This document shows, piece by piece, positions 12,405 to 21,100 of a stretch of 64,000 nt of DNA (position 1 is the first letter of the stretch; each line of letters opens with the position of its first letter). The stretch is taken from positions 12,509,675 through 12,573,674 of the forward strand of contig NC_087076.1 of the NCBI RefSeq assembly GCF_026151205.1. Reading direction: 5' to 3'. Source of the stretch: Bolinopsis microptera. Taxonomy: Eukaryota; Ctenophora; Tentaculata; Lobata; Bolinopsidae. A program made the translations under genes and the position numbers. The notes beneath the pieces were generated by a model. It was not told the DNA's origin, ran no database searches, and saw nothing but the letters and a program-made list of their open reading frames with translations.

Positions 12405-15400
12405 CAATCAACCGTAATCAAGACCGGAAATCGAAGGATCGTCCGATATCAAAGCAATACACTCGGACAAACTAACTTTAAACGACTCAAAAGTAGCTTC
12501 AGCTTTAATACTGTCAGGCACTTTGTTCCATAGTTTTGGTCCTCTTACAGCAAATGAGCTATCATAGAGTGAAACACTGTGTTTATGGATATATATGCTC
12601 GTTTACTTTTAGTCCACTGAGCTTGAGCACTCTAGGGGAATGAATAATGAACAGATATACAACTTTTAGCATTACGCATAGCTCCTAACTTAAAATGAGC
12701 TGGACGAGCACTCTGATATCTATTTCATTCCCTATTCACAATAGGTTGATGGTGCAACGGTTAGCTGGACTGGTAATCCTAGGGTTCCCGGTTCAATCCC
12801 CGCCATCAGCAAAAATAAACCCGATGAATTGAGCGGTTTGGGCCATACTGATGAGACCTAATAGGACGAAACACTGTGCTATGGATATATATATACAAAG
12901 TAATAACAGTACTACTAGTACTGTTAGTTAAGGGGGCAGGGGGGTCTTCATGGACATTTTCTCAAAATCGACTTTTAGTTGTTTTTGATAGAGGTAAGTT
13001 ATATCTATCAGATGCTTTTCATCCCGTGGAAAAATATCGTTCCTAGCCGAAATTATTGCCAGTCAAAGGTCAGGTCTAACAGGAATCTTGAAGATAAAGT
13101 GGTTTTACCGTGTCTCCAATGATGAAGTTTTAAGGCGTGCTGGCGTAAAGTCTATAGACACTTTCATCGGTTCTGCTAGACTACGGTGGTATGGACACGT
13201 TGTAAGAATGCCAGAGACTAGGTTACCAAATTTTCTACTGGAGTGGAAACCTAACTATGGAAAGCGATCGAGAGGGAGACCCCGAAAAGGCTGGATGGCC
13301 TGTGTACTCGAGGATGCTGCTAGCTTTACAGGTGTTGACAACATCAGCCGAGATGCAGTACGACAGTTAGCACTGAACCGAGTTGAATGGAGGAACCTGT
13401 TACGCCGTACAAGGGATGTGTGTGAACTGTGATGCAGGCCACTCCAACGACTAGGAGGAGACCTCTCCATGTGTCATGTGTGGAATTAAACAGGAATTAA
13501 ACATGAAATGACCAAGGAGAACACTAACGAACTCGTCTTGGTAATACAACAATGTGTGTGTGTGTACTACACTGTAGTATTAAACTGCCAGTCACTTTTG
13601 GAAATAAATGTTGCTTTGAAGTATTACGAAATACACTATTTGAGGCAACAAAAAGTTCGCAATTTTGCTTTAAAAGTACGTTAAGTGCGTACTAACCAAC
13701 TATGAACAAAAGTGAAAAATTAAAAGTGCGAAATTTTTACTGGTCACAATGTTGAATGTCTGGATCTACGTTATAATTATATATGACAACACGATGCTAT
13801 GACAGTATGACAACACGTTGCTATGACAACACTTCATTAAGCGGAAATTATTGCATTACTTTAGCCAGCCTCATTGACCATTTTGTTCTAAGTCGATTCC
13901 ACTAAAGAAAACAAGAAAACACAACCAGTGATACGGAATATTATATCTGCATCCGTTCACATTTCCTAATTATTAAAGTAATGCTTTGCTATCAAGCTTG
14001 TCAATATTGAACAGATATCAAACTCCATAACAGAACCGCACAAATTCTATGGTTTCAGAAACTAGAAAATGCGAGCTTGTGGTTACAAAGTACAATGGAT
14101 AGGTATGAATAAACCTCTACACCTCTATCTAATAAAGAGTAACTTAATAAGATACTTTTGTAGCGCAGCCCTGGCTGCTTAGCTGATCGTCTAGGGGTTT
14201 GCTAATTGATTAAATTCATATCAGGTAGTGTTTCGTCAAGAGTTTATTATTACGAACTGGACGGCTACATTTGAGCGGGCGGGATATTTTTATTTTATTT
14301 TTTTAAAGAGAGGCTGGGCCAAGATAGCCCACGAGAGGATAACATTGAGATGCTCTGCCTACCTCTGGGGTGTGGCAACCCTGGGGAAGGTTGCCGAATA
14401 GTGGAGGATGGTGTAAGAAGTGATATGAGTCAAAATGATACGCTTAAATGCCAGCTGGGTTTGGAAAAGTAAAACGAGACGAGACAGCATATGAGATAAG
14501 AGGGAGGGATATCCCCTCGAATTAAAGGTCTCGAGAATATTATGGAAATACGTGCACTCAGATTCATAGATTCGACCAAAACACTAGCTGGTCTATAATA
14601 TGATTCTACATGAACGACACTCAAGAGATGAGCCACTAAAATATCTCTGTTGTGACCTGAGTACAAAGTAAATGGCCCTGTCCAAATGTTCCACTATAAC
14701 ACGGATATTTCACGAGTATTTGACGATTCATAGCTATGAAGGGTATGAACCTATTAATTCACTAGTTCATGCGGAGAATTTAACGGGAGTAAAATTGGAA
14801 TCATTAGATCAGAACAACTAATAGGCTTTTAATTTCGAGGTTTGCAAAAAATCGATACTGAAAGTAGTCATGTACAGAAATCCAAAGATATCTTTTCTAA
14901 TCTTCTATGTCGAAAAATAACTAGGAAATTCCTAAACCCTTAATCTCTAAGGGAACAAAACCGGTCCATACATATACCGGAATTCTCGTAAATCACTAAG
15001 GAAACCAAACCGGTCCATACCGGGATAATCTGTTTCTACCACGTTCAAATCCAATTCCCAGGATGCAACTTTCACGTGATACAAAAAATAGCTGAGACTG
15101 TCAACGAGCTTTTAGACGGAAAAACAGAAAAAAAAAACATTTCACGGCATGTTTTAGTATTTTCACTCCACGAAAACGGCCGTTTCGCCCGTAGTTCGAT
15201 GACAGTCCCAGCCTGTTTCCCAGGCAAACTAATAGGCGAGGACGTTTCAATCAATTTACACTTTACAGTAAGGTATCTTTAAAATATTTTAGTCTACGAA
15301 ATATTATGTAATCTAAGATAACAGTTTAAATGCCCGAACAATTTTTAAGAATTTAAGACTAATTATTCACTGACCCTACACTTTTAAAAAATGTTAATCC

Positions 15401-17764
15401 GACCCTAGATTAAAGTTAATTTAAGCAAAGCACTTATTATATTGAAAATGAATAACCAACTGTTATCGATTGCAAAGTAATTACTCTGTAAGTTTAGATC
15501 CCTGTATTTTGAACGAGAAGTCGGACCTTCGGGGGAGGGGGTGGTTTTGAAAATTCGGACACACCCGGAAAAAAAATGTCAATATTGAATTTTCCGTAGA
15601 AGATCCCCAATGCATGCAGCTTGACTTTATTAGAAAAGTTGTTATTTTATGATTATGTATATGGAGTGTCAGACTAAGTCACCAGTCACGTTAAAGTAGC
15701 CATTTCTCAAATTCTTTAACACACAATTTTGGAGGGCTTTGGACATTTTGTTAATGTAGTTTTCAATCTGGTCAAGCAAAAACGTAAACAATTTTCCGGT
15801 TGTCCAATAACTGGCTTGCTTAAATCGCCGCGCTAGCCCTGTCGAGCCGGCATTGCGAGCGAAGCCAGCCCTCTCAATTTCAAGCAGGCTGGTGGGAAAT
15901 TTTTTAGCCGAGTACCGAGACGAAAAATACCTATGAAAGGTTCTGCAATCTACAACACTCGATTCAGAATCATTCCCAACTGTTCATTAATTATAGTGCA
16001 GTTTTAATTAATTCTGTGTGCAGATAATAAATATTGTAGTCTTCTGTATTGGTCACTAGAAACTTCTTCGACGAGGAGAAGATTCTGGAGACCCAATTTC
16101 TTGCATTCCTATTCTCTGCAGAACTATGTTTTTAATGATATTGGTGTGGTACGAATATAACAAACAAGCTTGATTTGATATTCGAGTAGATATGACTTAT
16201 TAAACGACTTAATTTTAAGGTTTTTTTTGTGGAATTTGAATGCAAATTGTGTATTAGCGGATCGGGTAAGATTGACATTAAAAATATATCATGTTCAGAA
16301 AAGAGGCCATAGAATAAAATGAATGCTGTGAGCACAAGGTAAAGGACCTAGGTCTAGGTGGCAATACCGACACCGTGTGCCGAGACGAAACAATGCATAC
16401 CAATTATTGTTTTAGACAATATATACCGTTTAAATTTCAACAATTGTCGATCCAAAGTCGGTAAATATGTATCTAATGTCATACTCATATTGTGTACCAA
16501 CTTGAACTAATATTACCCCAAGCTAATACGCCATAAAGCATTTACAGCTAATATCATTATCCATAAGATCACACTGTTTAATTCCTAATTCCTAACGTAT
16601 TTGACTGCTAATAATATAAACATCTGATACAATAAAGGAAAATAGCAATATATACGGAACAAATCCCAGTTATAATCATATAGCCGTGCATTAAAACCGC
16701 TCAAACTTATAGCCGTACGAGAGTATACATATTGTGGGAGCATCAACAGGTTCTCCCACCACATTGCGGCGCTTGAACGACAATAGATGCTGCAATTATG
16801 CGATATTTGATCGCAAATTATACTCCAGAGACGACGAGATGTGTAGGAAAATAATAAAATGCAGCAATAATTAAAATTTCGTTAATCATTAGTCGGTATT
16901 TACTAGGCCGCGCACAGCCTGTAATTCCGCTTAATCTGTATTCGTTTATGAACATGATAGCCTGAGGTCCCCAGATTAGTCGTTATAATTCAAGAAAGAA
17001 ATGACACTACTAAGATACGTGGTAAGCGTGTTAAATAAATTTTTAAATTGAAAAGCCATACGCCTAATGACTTGTATCACGTCGTGACCCCCATTGTCGT
17101 TTCACTAAGTGAAAGCCACTAGTATCGTGGCTACGATACAGCTACGCACTCGGGCGCGGCACTCGGCAGGTCACAACGTATGACAACTAATGACAGTATA
17201 ATTGTTTTACTTTAAGCTTGACAGGGGTCTGCAGCAGCCTGCTATCCATCCAGCCCCATACTATTCATGGCATATTATTATTATTTATTATTAAATAAAA
17301 GTTCTAAACAAGGGATAGTTGAAAAGAACGCTCAAGTCTAATCTAGATTAATTATAGTTTCTGTTAATATAAGTTAAATTACAGAGATGAAACATAAACA
17401 ATTACTATAAAGATTATCACTATTTATCAGCATTTCCAATTTTTTCAAGTTTCATTCGAATTTCGAATCAATCATTAAACTTTTAAAAGTGAATATTTAT
17501 CTTTTCTTAACATTTGCATTCTTTGTAAAACTTGATATAAACCACCGATAACATTTATACATTAAACTCTTATAACATATATTTATTTATTTTAATTGCA
17601 GGTATCGTGGAGAAAGCATTTGTGACGCTATCCGGAGGAACAATCCCAAACCACGGGGACCGCCACTGATTGGTTCAAAGTTTGATGACGTCATCAGTCA
17701 CAAGGGTTCAGCAGCTCGAACTGAGGATCCAACCGCGATGAAGTATCGTAGGACCAAGCAATAA
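1..17764 (+). CDS. GPATCH3: GPATCH3-like G-patch protein, C-terminal part (5' partial)
   Basis: Three exons join in frame: 1-141 (runs off the left edge, phase 0, donor GTTTGT), 341-471 (ends in phase 2, donor GTTAGT) and 17602-17764 (acceptor TTGCAG, stop TAA). They encode 144 residues. Exon 2 holds the G-patch: GFGGRLM...GW..GQGLGKS, ending at TGLG. The segment IGDFEKHTKGFG before it and the tail (YRGE, then AMKYRR near the end) match the layout I remember for vertebrate GPATCH3, where the G-patch is followed by a conserved C-terminus ending in SMKFR. G-patch domains typically bind and stimulate DEAH-box RNA helicases; vertebrate GPATCH3 has also been reported to restrain RIG-I-like receptor signalling. 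The second intron is about 17.1 kb and hosts an antisense GPCR gene. ZGPAT or another G-patch protein is less likely because of the tail match. Confidence 0.82.
472..2564. other. Intronic DNA without recognised gene
   Basis: First part of the long GPATCH3 intron. AT-rich. It contains a dispersed repeat at 867-1018 and a short direct repeat around 2205-2265 (GTAAACGTGAAATAACAATG). No exon-like open frame was supported. Confidence 0.5.
867..1018 (+). repeat. Dispersed repeat, copy 1
   Basis: The stretch from TTGAAATTTTAGGAAATCAC through GAGTTCCTAGCCCAAAG recurs at about 56459-56590 with scattered substitutions. Both copies also carry CATAACTCGGCTTA nearby, but on opposite sides of the shared block. 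This suggests an old interspersed repeat of unknown class. Confidence 0.5.
2565..3149. mobile_element. MITE-like element with TACCTTACAAGAC ends
   Basis: The left end reads TACCTTACAAGACTTTTT and the right end is its reverse complement (AAAAATGTCTTGTAAGGTA). Inside each end lies a related block containing ATTTCGCCATATTTTCG and AAAATTTCGGTCGTCG. About 585 bp. No transposase is visible, so it is non-autonomous. Confidence 0.55.
3570..4461 (-). repeat. Compound tandem repeat carrying copies of the GPCR tail
   Basis: Two repeated modules alternate. One is about 31 bp and includes ACACGTGATGCCCATATAAG. The other is about 70 bp and encodes, on the minus strand, the last residues of the GPCR (EVSERLT...LTAMKWTSLSLNHV). 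The 70-bp module occurs near 3950, 4100, 4252 and 4390, with a period of about 140-150 bp; the last copy is the real gene end. The GPCR 3' end has therefore been duplicated downstream together with the CACGTG spacer. Confidence 0.8.
4383..5372 (-). CDS. Class A (rhodopsin-like) G-protein-coupled receptor
   Basis: Single-exon frame of 329 aa starting at ATG 5372. About 28 Thr/Ser-rich residues precede TM1 (IQVIFIISALIATVG), giving a short extracellular N-terminus. Seven hydrophobic segments follow: TM2 around ALNVFDLILS, TM3 around SVFATSFLTCLMAIIRAI, TM4 around WVLVMALMVLYSVV, TM5 around FLILVSLFIIVLLSNAL, TM6 around VWILSAIYCTCNIGM, TM7 around FIYILVPLNSACNPVVF. The NSxxNPxxF box in TM7 is diagnostic of class A. 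The E/DRY motif at the end of TM3 is replaced by RAI with R kept. The ligand cannot be inferred. The gene lies antisense inside the GPATCH3 intron, and its last codons are shared with a tandem repeat, so the C-terminus has probably been reshaped by that repeat. Confidence 0.8.
   Translation of the reverse strand: MTGTSGQMPSSGQMTSSAYSTSTPPADGSIQVIFIISALIATVGTITNILSLSYFVITIRSSTSVRGRNSVTPTTKIFIALNVFDLILSISAVSFFSSLQPIIYDNFPSLLDISYIVFTISVFATSFLTCLMAIIRAISAIFPHHVINWVLVMALMVLYSVVVLVLILMRALFPIDSISLNMIFYHVRFLILVSLFIIVLLSNALMIRTLHLSHTEKNQTAISRNNVSLGKKKATVTVWILSAIYCTCNIGMIIIAGIPIFNMSTYNNIPIDIVDTFIYILVPLNSACNPVVFLTRRSAMRSYLKEVSERLTNSRLTAMKWTSLSLNHV
5677..5824. mobile_element. MITE, GGGGTCGTTCACATATTACG family, copy 1
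   Basis: The left end is GGGGTCGTTCACATATTACG followed by TAATC. The right end keeps GATTACGTAATA but loses the outer TGAACGACCCC because another palindromic element starts at once (5825). Related copies lie at 7167-7478 and 12323-12421. Confidence 0.65.
5825..6254. mobile_element. MITE with TTATCGGTCATAATTATCAC ends
   Basis: Terminal inverted repeats TTATCGGTCATAATTATCAC...GTGATAATTATGACCGATAA are perfect over 20 bp. Internal variants of CACGGACATAATTA repeat the end sequence. About 430 bp, no coding capacity. It is inserted against or into the preceding MITE. Confidence 0.75.
6493..6542. repeat. Short near-perfect hairpin
   Basis: GGTTGGGGAATTTAATCG pairs with CGATTAAATTCCCCAACC around a short AT/CG core (AACGTGATCACGTA). 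A further partial copy, CGATTAAATTCC, follows at about 6570. Confidence 0.6.
7167..7478. mobile_element. MITE, GGGGTCGTTCACATATTACG family, with embedded LINE piece
   Basis: The outer ends (GGGGCATTCACATATTAGG and GTAATATGTGAACGACCCC) and sub-terminal GATTAC blocks are present on both sides. The middle is occupied by 165 bp of reverse-transcriptase coding sequence rather than normal MITE core. Confidence 0.65.
7247..7411 (+). pseudogene. Non-LTR retrotransposon reverse transcriptase fragment
   Basis: 55 uninterrupted codons include W(S/T)xANIIPIPKKGDL and NYRGISLSSLVAKALNKM, the fingers region of LINE reverse transcriptases (the P-K-K-G-D and NYRGISL signatures). Both ends are cut abruptly by MITE sequence. 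No catalytic YADD box is included. Confidence 0.8.
7479..9837. other. Intronic DNA without recognised gene
   Basis: AT-rich sequence of the GPATCH3 intron. A (TA)n run lies at about 9783-9810. I see no exon or element boundary that can be defended. Confidence 0.4.
9838..9925. repeat. Imperfect inverted repeat next to a (TA)n run
   Basis: CTAAACTTTTCTATGG...CGCGCATTGTTC is mirrored by GAACAATGCGCATG...CTGGAAAAGTATAG with about 18 bp between the arms. Probably a small MITE or hairpin remnant. Confidence 0.45.
9926..12322. other. Intronic DNA without recognised gene
   Basis: AT-rich with minor direct repeats (GTTGACCACATACG twice near 9980; TGCAGTCTGCAGTCTGCA near 11471). No supported coding region or RNA gene. 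Confidence 0.4.
12323..12421. mobile_element. MITE, GGGGTCGTTCACATATTACG family, copy 3, with poly-C core
   Basis: Starts with the family end and runs into a C homopolymer of about 29 bases at 12372-12400, where copy 1 has only CCCCTCCCC. It ends near CCGTAATCAAGACC without a full right end. The homopolymer grew from the short C-runs of this family. Confidence 0.6.
12425..12735 (-). pseudogene. LINE reverse transcriptase C-terminal fragment
   Basis: The minus strand reads RGPKLWNKVPDSIK preceded by SVSLYDSSFAV and followed by ATFESFKVSL, the well-known thumb/C-terminal block of CR1/Jockey/RTE-like non-LTR elements (xGxKLWNxLPxxI....SFK). Upstream frames give ARPAHFKLGAMRNAKSC with an in-frame stop and a frame change, so it is dead. 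Confidence 0.75.
12745..12895 (+). mobile_element. tRNA-derived SINE-like element
   Basis: 12745-12810 folds as a tRNA-like body: an 8-bp acceptor stem (GTTGATGG with CCATCAGC), an A-box-like TGGTGCAACGG and a B-box-like GGTTCAATCCC. It is followed directly by a tRNA-unrelated segment containing a hammerhead-like core and a (TA)n tail. The A/B boxes point to RNA polymerase III transcription. The anticodon stem is poor, so it is not a functional tRNA gene. Confidence 0.6.
12843..12884 (+). ncRNA. Hammerhead-ribozyme-like core
   Basis: The order is CCATA, CTGATGA (12848-12854), stem II GACC...AGGAC, GAAA (12868-12871), a short stem III and TATGG. CCATA and TATGG pair perfectly to close stem I. 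CTGATGA-N-GAAA with this stem II closely resembles the Schistosoma-type hammerhead I remember. One stem II pair is mismatched, and the cleavage triplet does not fit NUH cleanly (TGTGC), so activity is doubtful. Confidence 0.45.
13079..13432 (+). pseudogene. LINE ORF2 C-terminus (3' end of a non-LTR retrotransposon)
   Basis: Open frame with ARLRWYGHVVRMPETRLP, GKRSRGRPRKGW and VEWRNLLRR. This RWxGHxxRM...RGRPR..W block is typical of the C-terminal tail of non-LTR element polyproteins. The stop at 13430 is followed by a short 3' UTR and a (TG)n run near 13552, consistent with a 5'-truncated insertion. Confidence 0.8.
13570..15059. other. Intronic DNA without recognised gene
   Basis: Contains short tandem phrases (ACAACACG-TGCTATGAC near 13785-13830; AACCGGTCCATAC near 14960 and 15012). 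A block at about 14300-14420 is GC-richer than its surroundings, but I cannot assign it. Confidence 0.35.
15060..15268 (+). other. Exon-like open segment of unknown identity
   Basis: The acceptor TTCCCAG ends at 15060 and the donor GTAAGG begins at 15269. Between them one frame is open for about 69 codons (contains IQKIAETVNELLDGKTEK and FPGKLIGEDVSINLHF). Its phase does not fit inclusion between the GPATCH3 exons, so it would belong to another transcript or be chance. No family recognised. Confidence 0.25.
15283..17071. other. Intronic DNA without recognised gene
   Basis: AT-rich end of the GPATCH3 intron. No supported exon, RNA gene or element boundaries. Confidence 0.35.
17072..17186. mobile_element. 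MITE, TTGTATCACG/CATACAACGTATGACAA family, copy 1
   Basis: Starts TTGTATCACGTCGTGACCCC and ends CACAACGTATGACAA. It shares the family layout: GTCGTTTCACTA after the left end, a GC-rich segment (GCGCGGC), then the GGTCA...ACGTATGACAA end. More diverged than the other four copies. Confidence 0.6.
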
Positions 17765-17862
17765 TAGGGGAGGAAATATAGTGTGTTACTTGAAGTGTGT
17801 TTTAACTATTGCTTGGGTTGATTATGTTTAATATCTATCGTGTCTGAATACGATTTATGACA

Positions 17863-17868
17863 AATAAA
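17863..17868 (+). promoter_or_regulatory. Poly(A) signal AATAAA of the GPATCH3-like gene
   Basis: A canonical AATAAA lies about 100 bp after the TAA stop. The transcript would end about 230 bp short of the convergent TMEM272-like stop codon at 18119. Confidence 0.6.
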
Positions 17869-18118
17869 GGGGTGTGTTGAACACACTGTCTTATAACTTA
17901 TTCATTGTTCAGTGCTTACATCTTACAACAGCTACCATAACTTAGATCATGTCTGAATTGTCATCTGAACTAAACTTTTAACTTTAACTTATTTTAACTG
18001 AAACCAGTCAGCACAGTAAAATAACTTTTAAAATATCACCATTTCTAAAATTTATCTCTGACTTTGTTACAACCATAACTTATAATATAAAACCACAAAA
18101 TTATAAGTAACTAGATAG

Positions 18119-21100
18119 TCAGTCGTTCTCTATGTGAGAATAGTTCTGGTCGTTAGTCTGAGTGCTCCTATAATTAAGATTAAGAAAGGAGTTATCTCCC
18201 AAAAACAGTCCCTGAGTTGAGTCCCCTTCGCCCGGTCCTACGAGAGGAGCAGGCGAGTTCATCTGTTCCGTTTGAGGCGGAGGCGAGTCAACATTTTCGT
18301 AGCCAGTTCTTGGTCGGTCCATTATTTCTCGTCTGTCAAACCAACGTAGGGAAAATGTCATGATAACTACCACTACTATCACCAGTATCACTGAAATGAT
18401 TAGACGGTATCGTTAATTACACAATATCTATTGTTTCAAGTTTTCCAAAACAGCCGCTCATCTCTGTACAACACATACGTCATCATCACATACGTCATCA
18501 TCACATACGTCATCATCACCTCTATTTTCCGACAATAGGGAAATAGTCAGTATATTTGTATAATAAAACAGTGAACATACCTATTAGGATGTAAGTTAGA
18601 GTGATCATGAGAAATGCGAACCAGTAACACACGTTATCACAGTAACAGATAACGTCTCCTCTGTTGAAACACACCTGGGTTTTATTAATTAAGTTTTATT
18701 AATTAAGTTTTATTAATTAAGTTTTATTAATTAAGTTTTATTAATTAAGTTTTATTAATTAAGTTTAATCCTAGCTGAGATTGCTTTTAAGAACTTTGAA
18801 AAAGTTTGGCTGTCTGGTAAGAAAATATCCCTTGAAAGAAAGCTGAGGTTATACGATGCTCAAGTTGTATCTGTATTGATTTACAACTCAAATAGTTGGA
18901 GTCCTAAGAAAGCAACCATGGAGAAAATGGACACACTCCATCGTAGACACCTCATGTCCATTTTAAACATCAAATGGCCTAAAGGTATGATAAGCAACAA
19001 AGCATTGTATGAAAGGTGCAAAGTTGAAAAGTTATCCAAGCGTATTGAACACCAGCGGTGGAAAATGTTTGGACACATTCTCAGGAGTATGGAGAACACC
19101 CCAGCCCAAACGGCTCTCTCATTTGCTATTGAATCAGATAATTTATTCATTGGAAGATTGGGGAGACCTAGAATGAACTTGTTATCGGTTTTAAGAAGTG
19201 ATTTAAATAGTAGAAGTTTGCAAATGGACAACTTGTATGAATTGAACGAAATTAAAGATATAGCTGCATGCAACAGATGTTGGGAAAATCTTTTTCAAGG
19301 GTACAGTTTACCGCATTAAGGTATTTTTAAGAATCATTTTTGTCGGTAAGATCCTGTCACAATGCTGGCAAGCATTACCGTCGCCCTTATATTCACAACA
19401 CTATTTACCCCCTATACGATTATATCCCCTTTATTGTTTTCCAGGCATTAAGACTCATCGAAAGTAGTTCAGCAGGTACATTTAAGTTCAAAACATTCTA
19501 ATTCAATGTTGAAGATGACAGGAATAAGAAATAGTTGTATGGAGGTTTTTAAGAAATTTGCGCAAAATACGCGCCAGCATGTTATACGAAATTAGGTAAA
19601 AAACCCAAAATCGCCATATTCAGGTGCCTTAAAAACCATGTTAAAATTGAGTTAGAGATCTGAAACTTTGCAGGGCGTCTAGACCTTGTCCAAATCGACT
19701 GTAAAAAAAATGTCATGTTTCAGGAGTATCGGGAAGTGGGTTTTCTGGAACCCCTGTTTTACAACAGATTGTCGTGAAGATATATATGTATGTATAGACG
19801 CTTTTTGCAGTCAATTGTAGCCTACATTTAAGTGTCCGTAGATTCAAAAGTATAAACGATACAGTCATTTCGAACCACAGGTTTTAAAGATAATTGTTTA
19901 AGCTTTAGTTTACATTGTATTGAAAAATAATTTAACGTCATCATCATCACTTGATGACGTCATCAAGTTAAGTGTTTTTAAAACTTGACTTTTGACAAAG
20001 TAACAACTTTTTAAATCGATTTTACACTATTAAGGAGTAATTTTATTCAAAATCTGAGGACATTTTCATCTTAGATAATTGTTCAAGCATTCCGAAAATC
20101 TACCGGAATAGTTTCCTACCTTGCTCCTTCATAAAGATATTTGCTATTGAAGTTAGTGCTTTTTTGAAGAATAATTTTATAAAAACACAAAAGTTGTGAA
20201 TTAGTATTCTCTGGTGTTGGGCCATCCCTTGGGTTGTGGAGCTCAATTTTGCTTCTTAAAGGTGTAAATTGTGTTATAGGCTAGTTTTAAAGTTAAAAAT
20301 CGAAAAGTTGCACACGTGGGGACACGCCCAAATTCATTTAAAATCGCTAAAATCGCTAAAAATTTTGATTTTCACGATTTTTATCAACTTTGGAGTCCCG
20401 CTGTGATCCAAGTTCTTTTTGAAATCTTCTGAAACTTTGCATGCTTATCAAACTATATATTAAATACCACTATGCAAAAATTTACGGTGATTCAATATTG
20501 TATGCGCACGCGACGTCCGCTCAAAGTTTGCACGTGCGAAAGGTGAGAAATTTGCTCATTCGTGATTTCGAATATATTCTGCTTTCCACGATATTTAAAT
20601 GGCATTATATATGAATTTAATGCCAACTTGAATGAGTAAAAAGTGCCATATTCAGTCGGTTATCGACAGAAATACCTAACTAAACACAAGGAAACGTTTT
20701 CAAAGGCAGAATTTCGAAATCGTCGAAATTACCTCCTTGTTAATGAAGTTTCGACTAGCTGTGTAAATTATCCTGACATTATAATCAAAAAGAGATGATA
20801 TTTGACCAAAACCCATAATCATGGGTAGAGTGTACCGCTGCCAGTGTCTCTCTTTTCCAAACAAAAGGAAATGATATTAATTTGAGGAACAGTCCGCTAA
20901 TGCAAATTGATACCGAGAATGAAATCGGTCGCTCGCTTTTTCCATTCGATCACGGCTTACGAATTGTAATAAAGCTTATTGATTTGAAAAAGCGAGCGAC
21001 CGATTTCATTCTCGGTATCAATTTGCATTAGCGGACTGTTCCTCAAATTAATATCATTTCCTTTTGTTTGGAAAAGAGAGACACTGGCAGCGGTACACTC

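Noticed and set aside
12745-12810. Functional tRNA gene
   Set aside because: Acceptor and T arms are good, but the anticodon stem does not pair over five bases and the element continues into a SINE body.
15076-15282. 68-aa protein as a separate gene or GPATCH3 exon
   Set aside because: Splice phase is incompatible with the flanking GPATCH3 exons and no family is recognised; kept only as a low-confidence exon-like segment.
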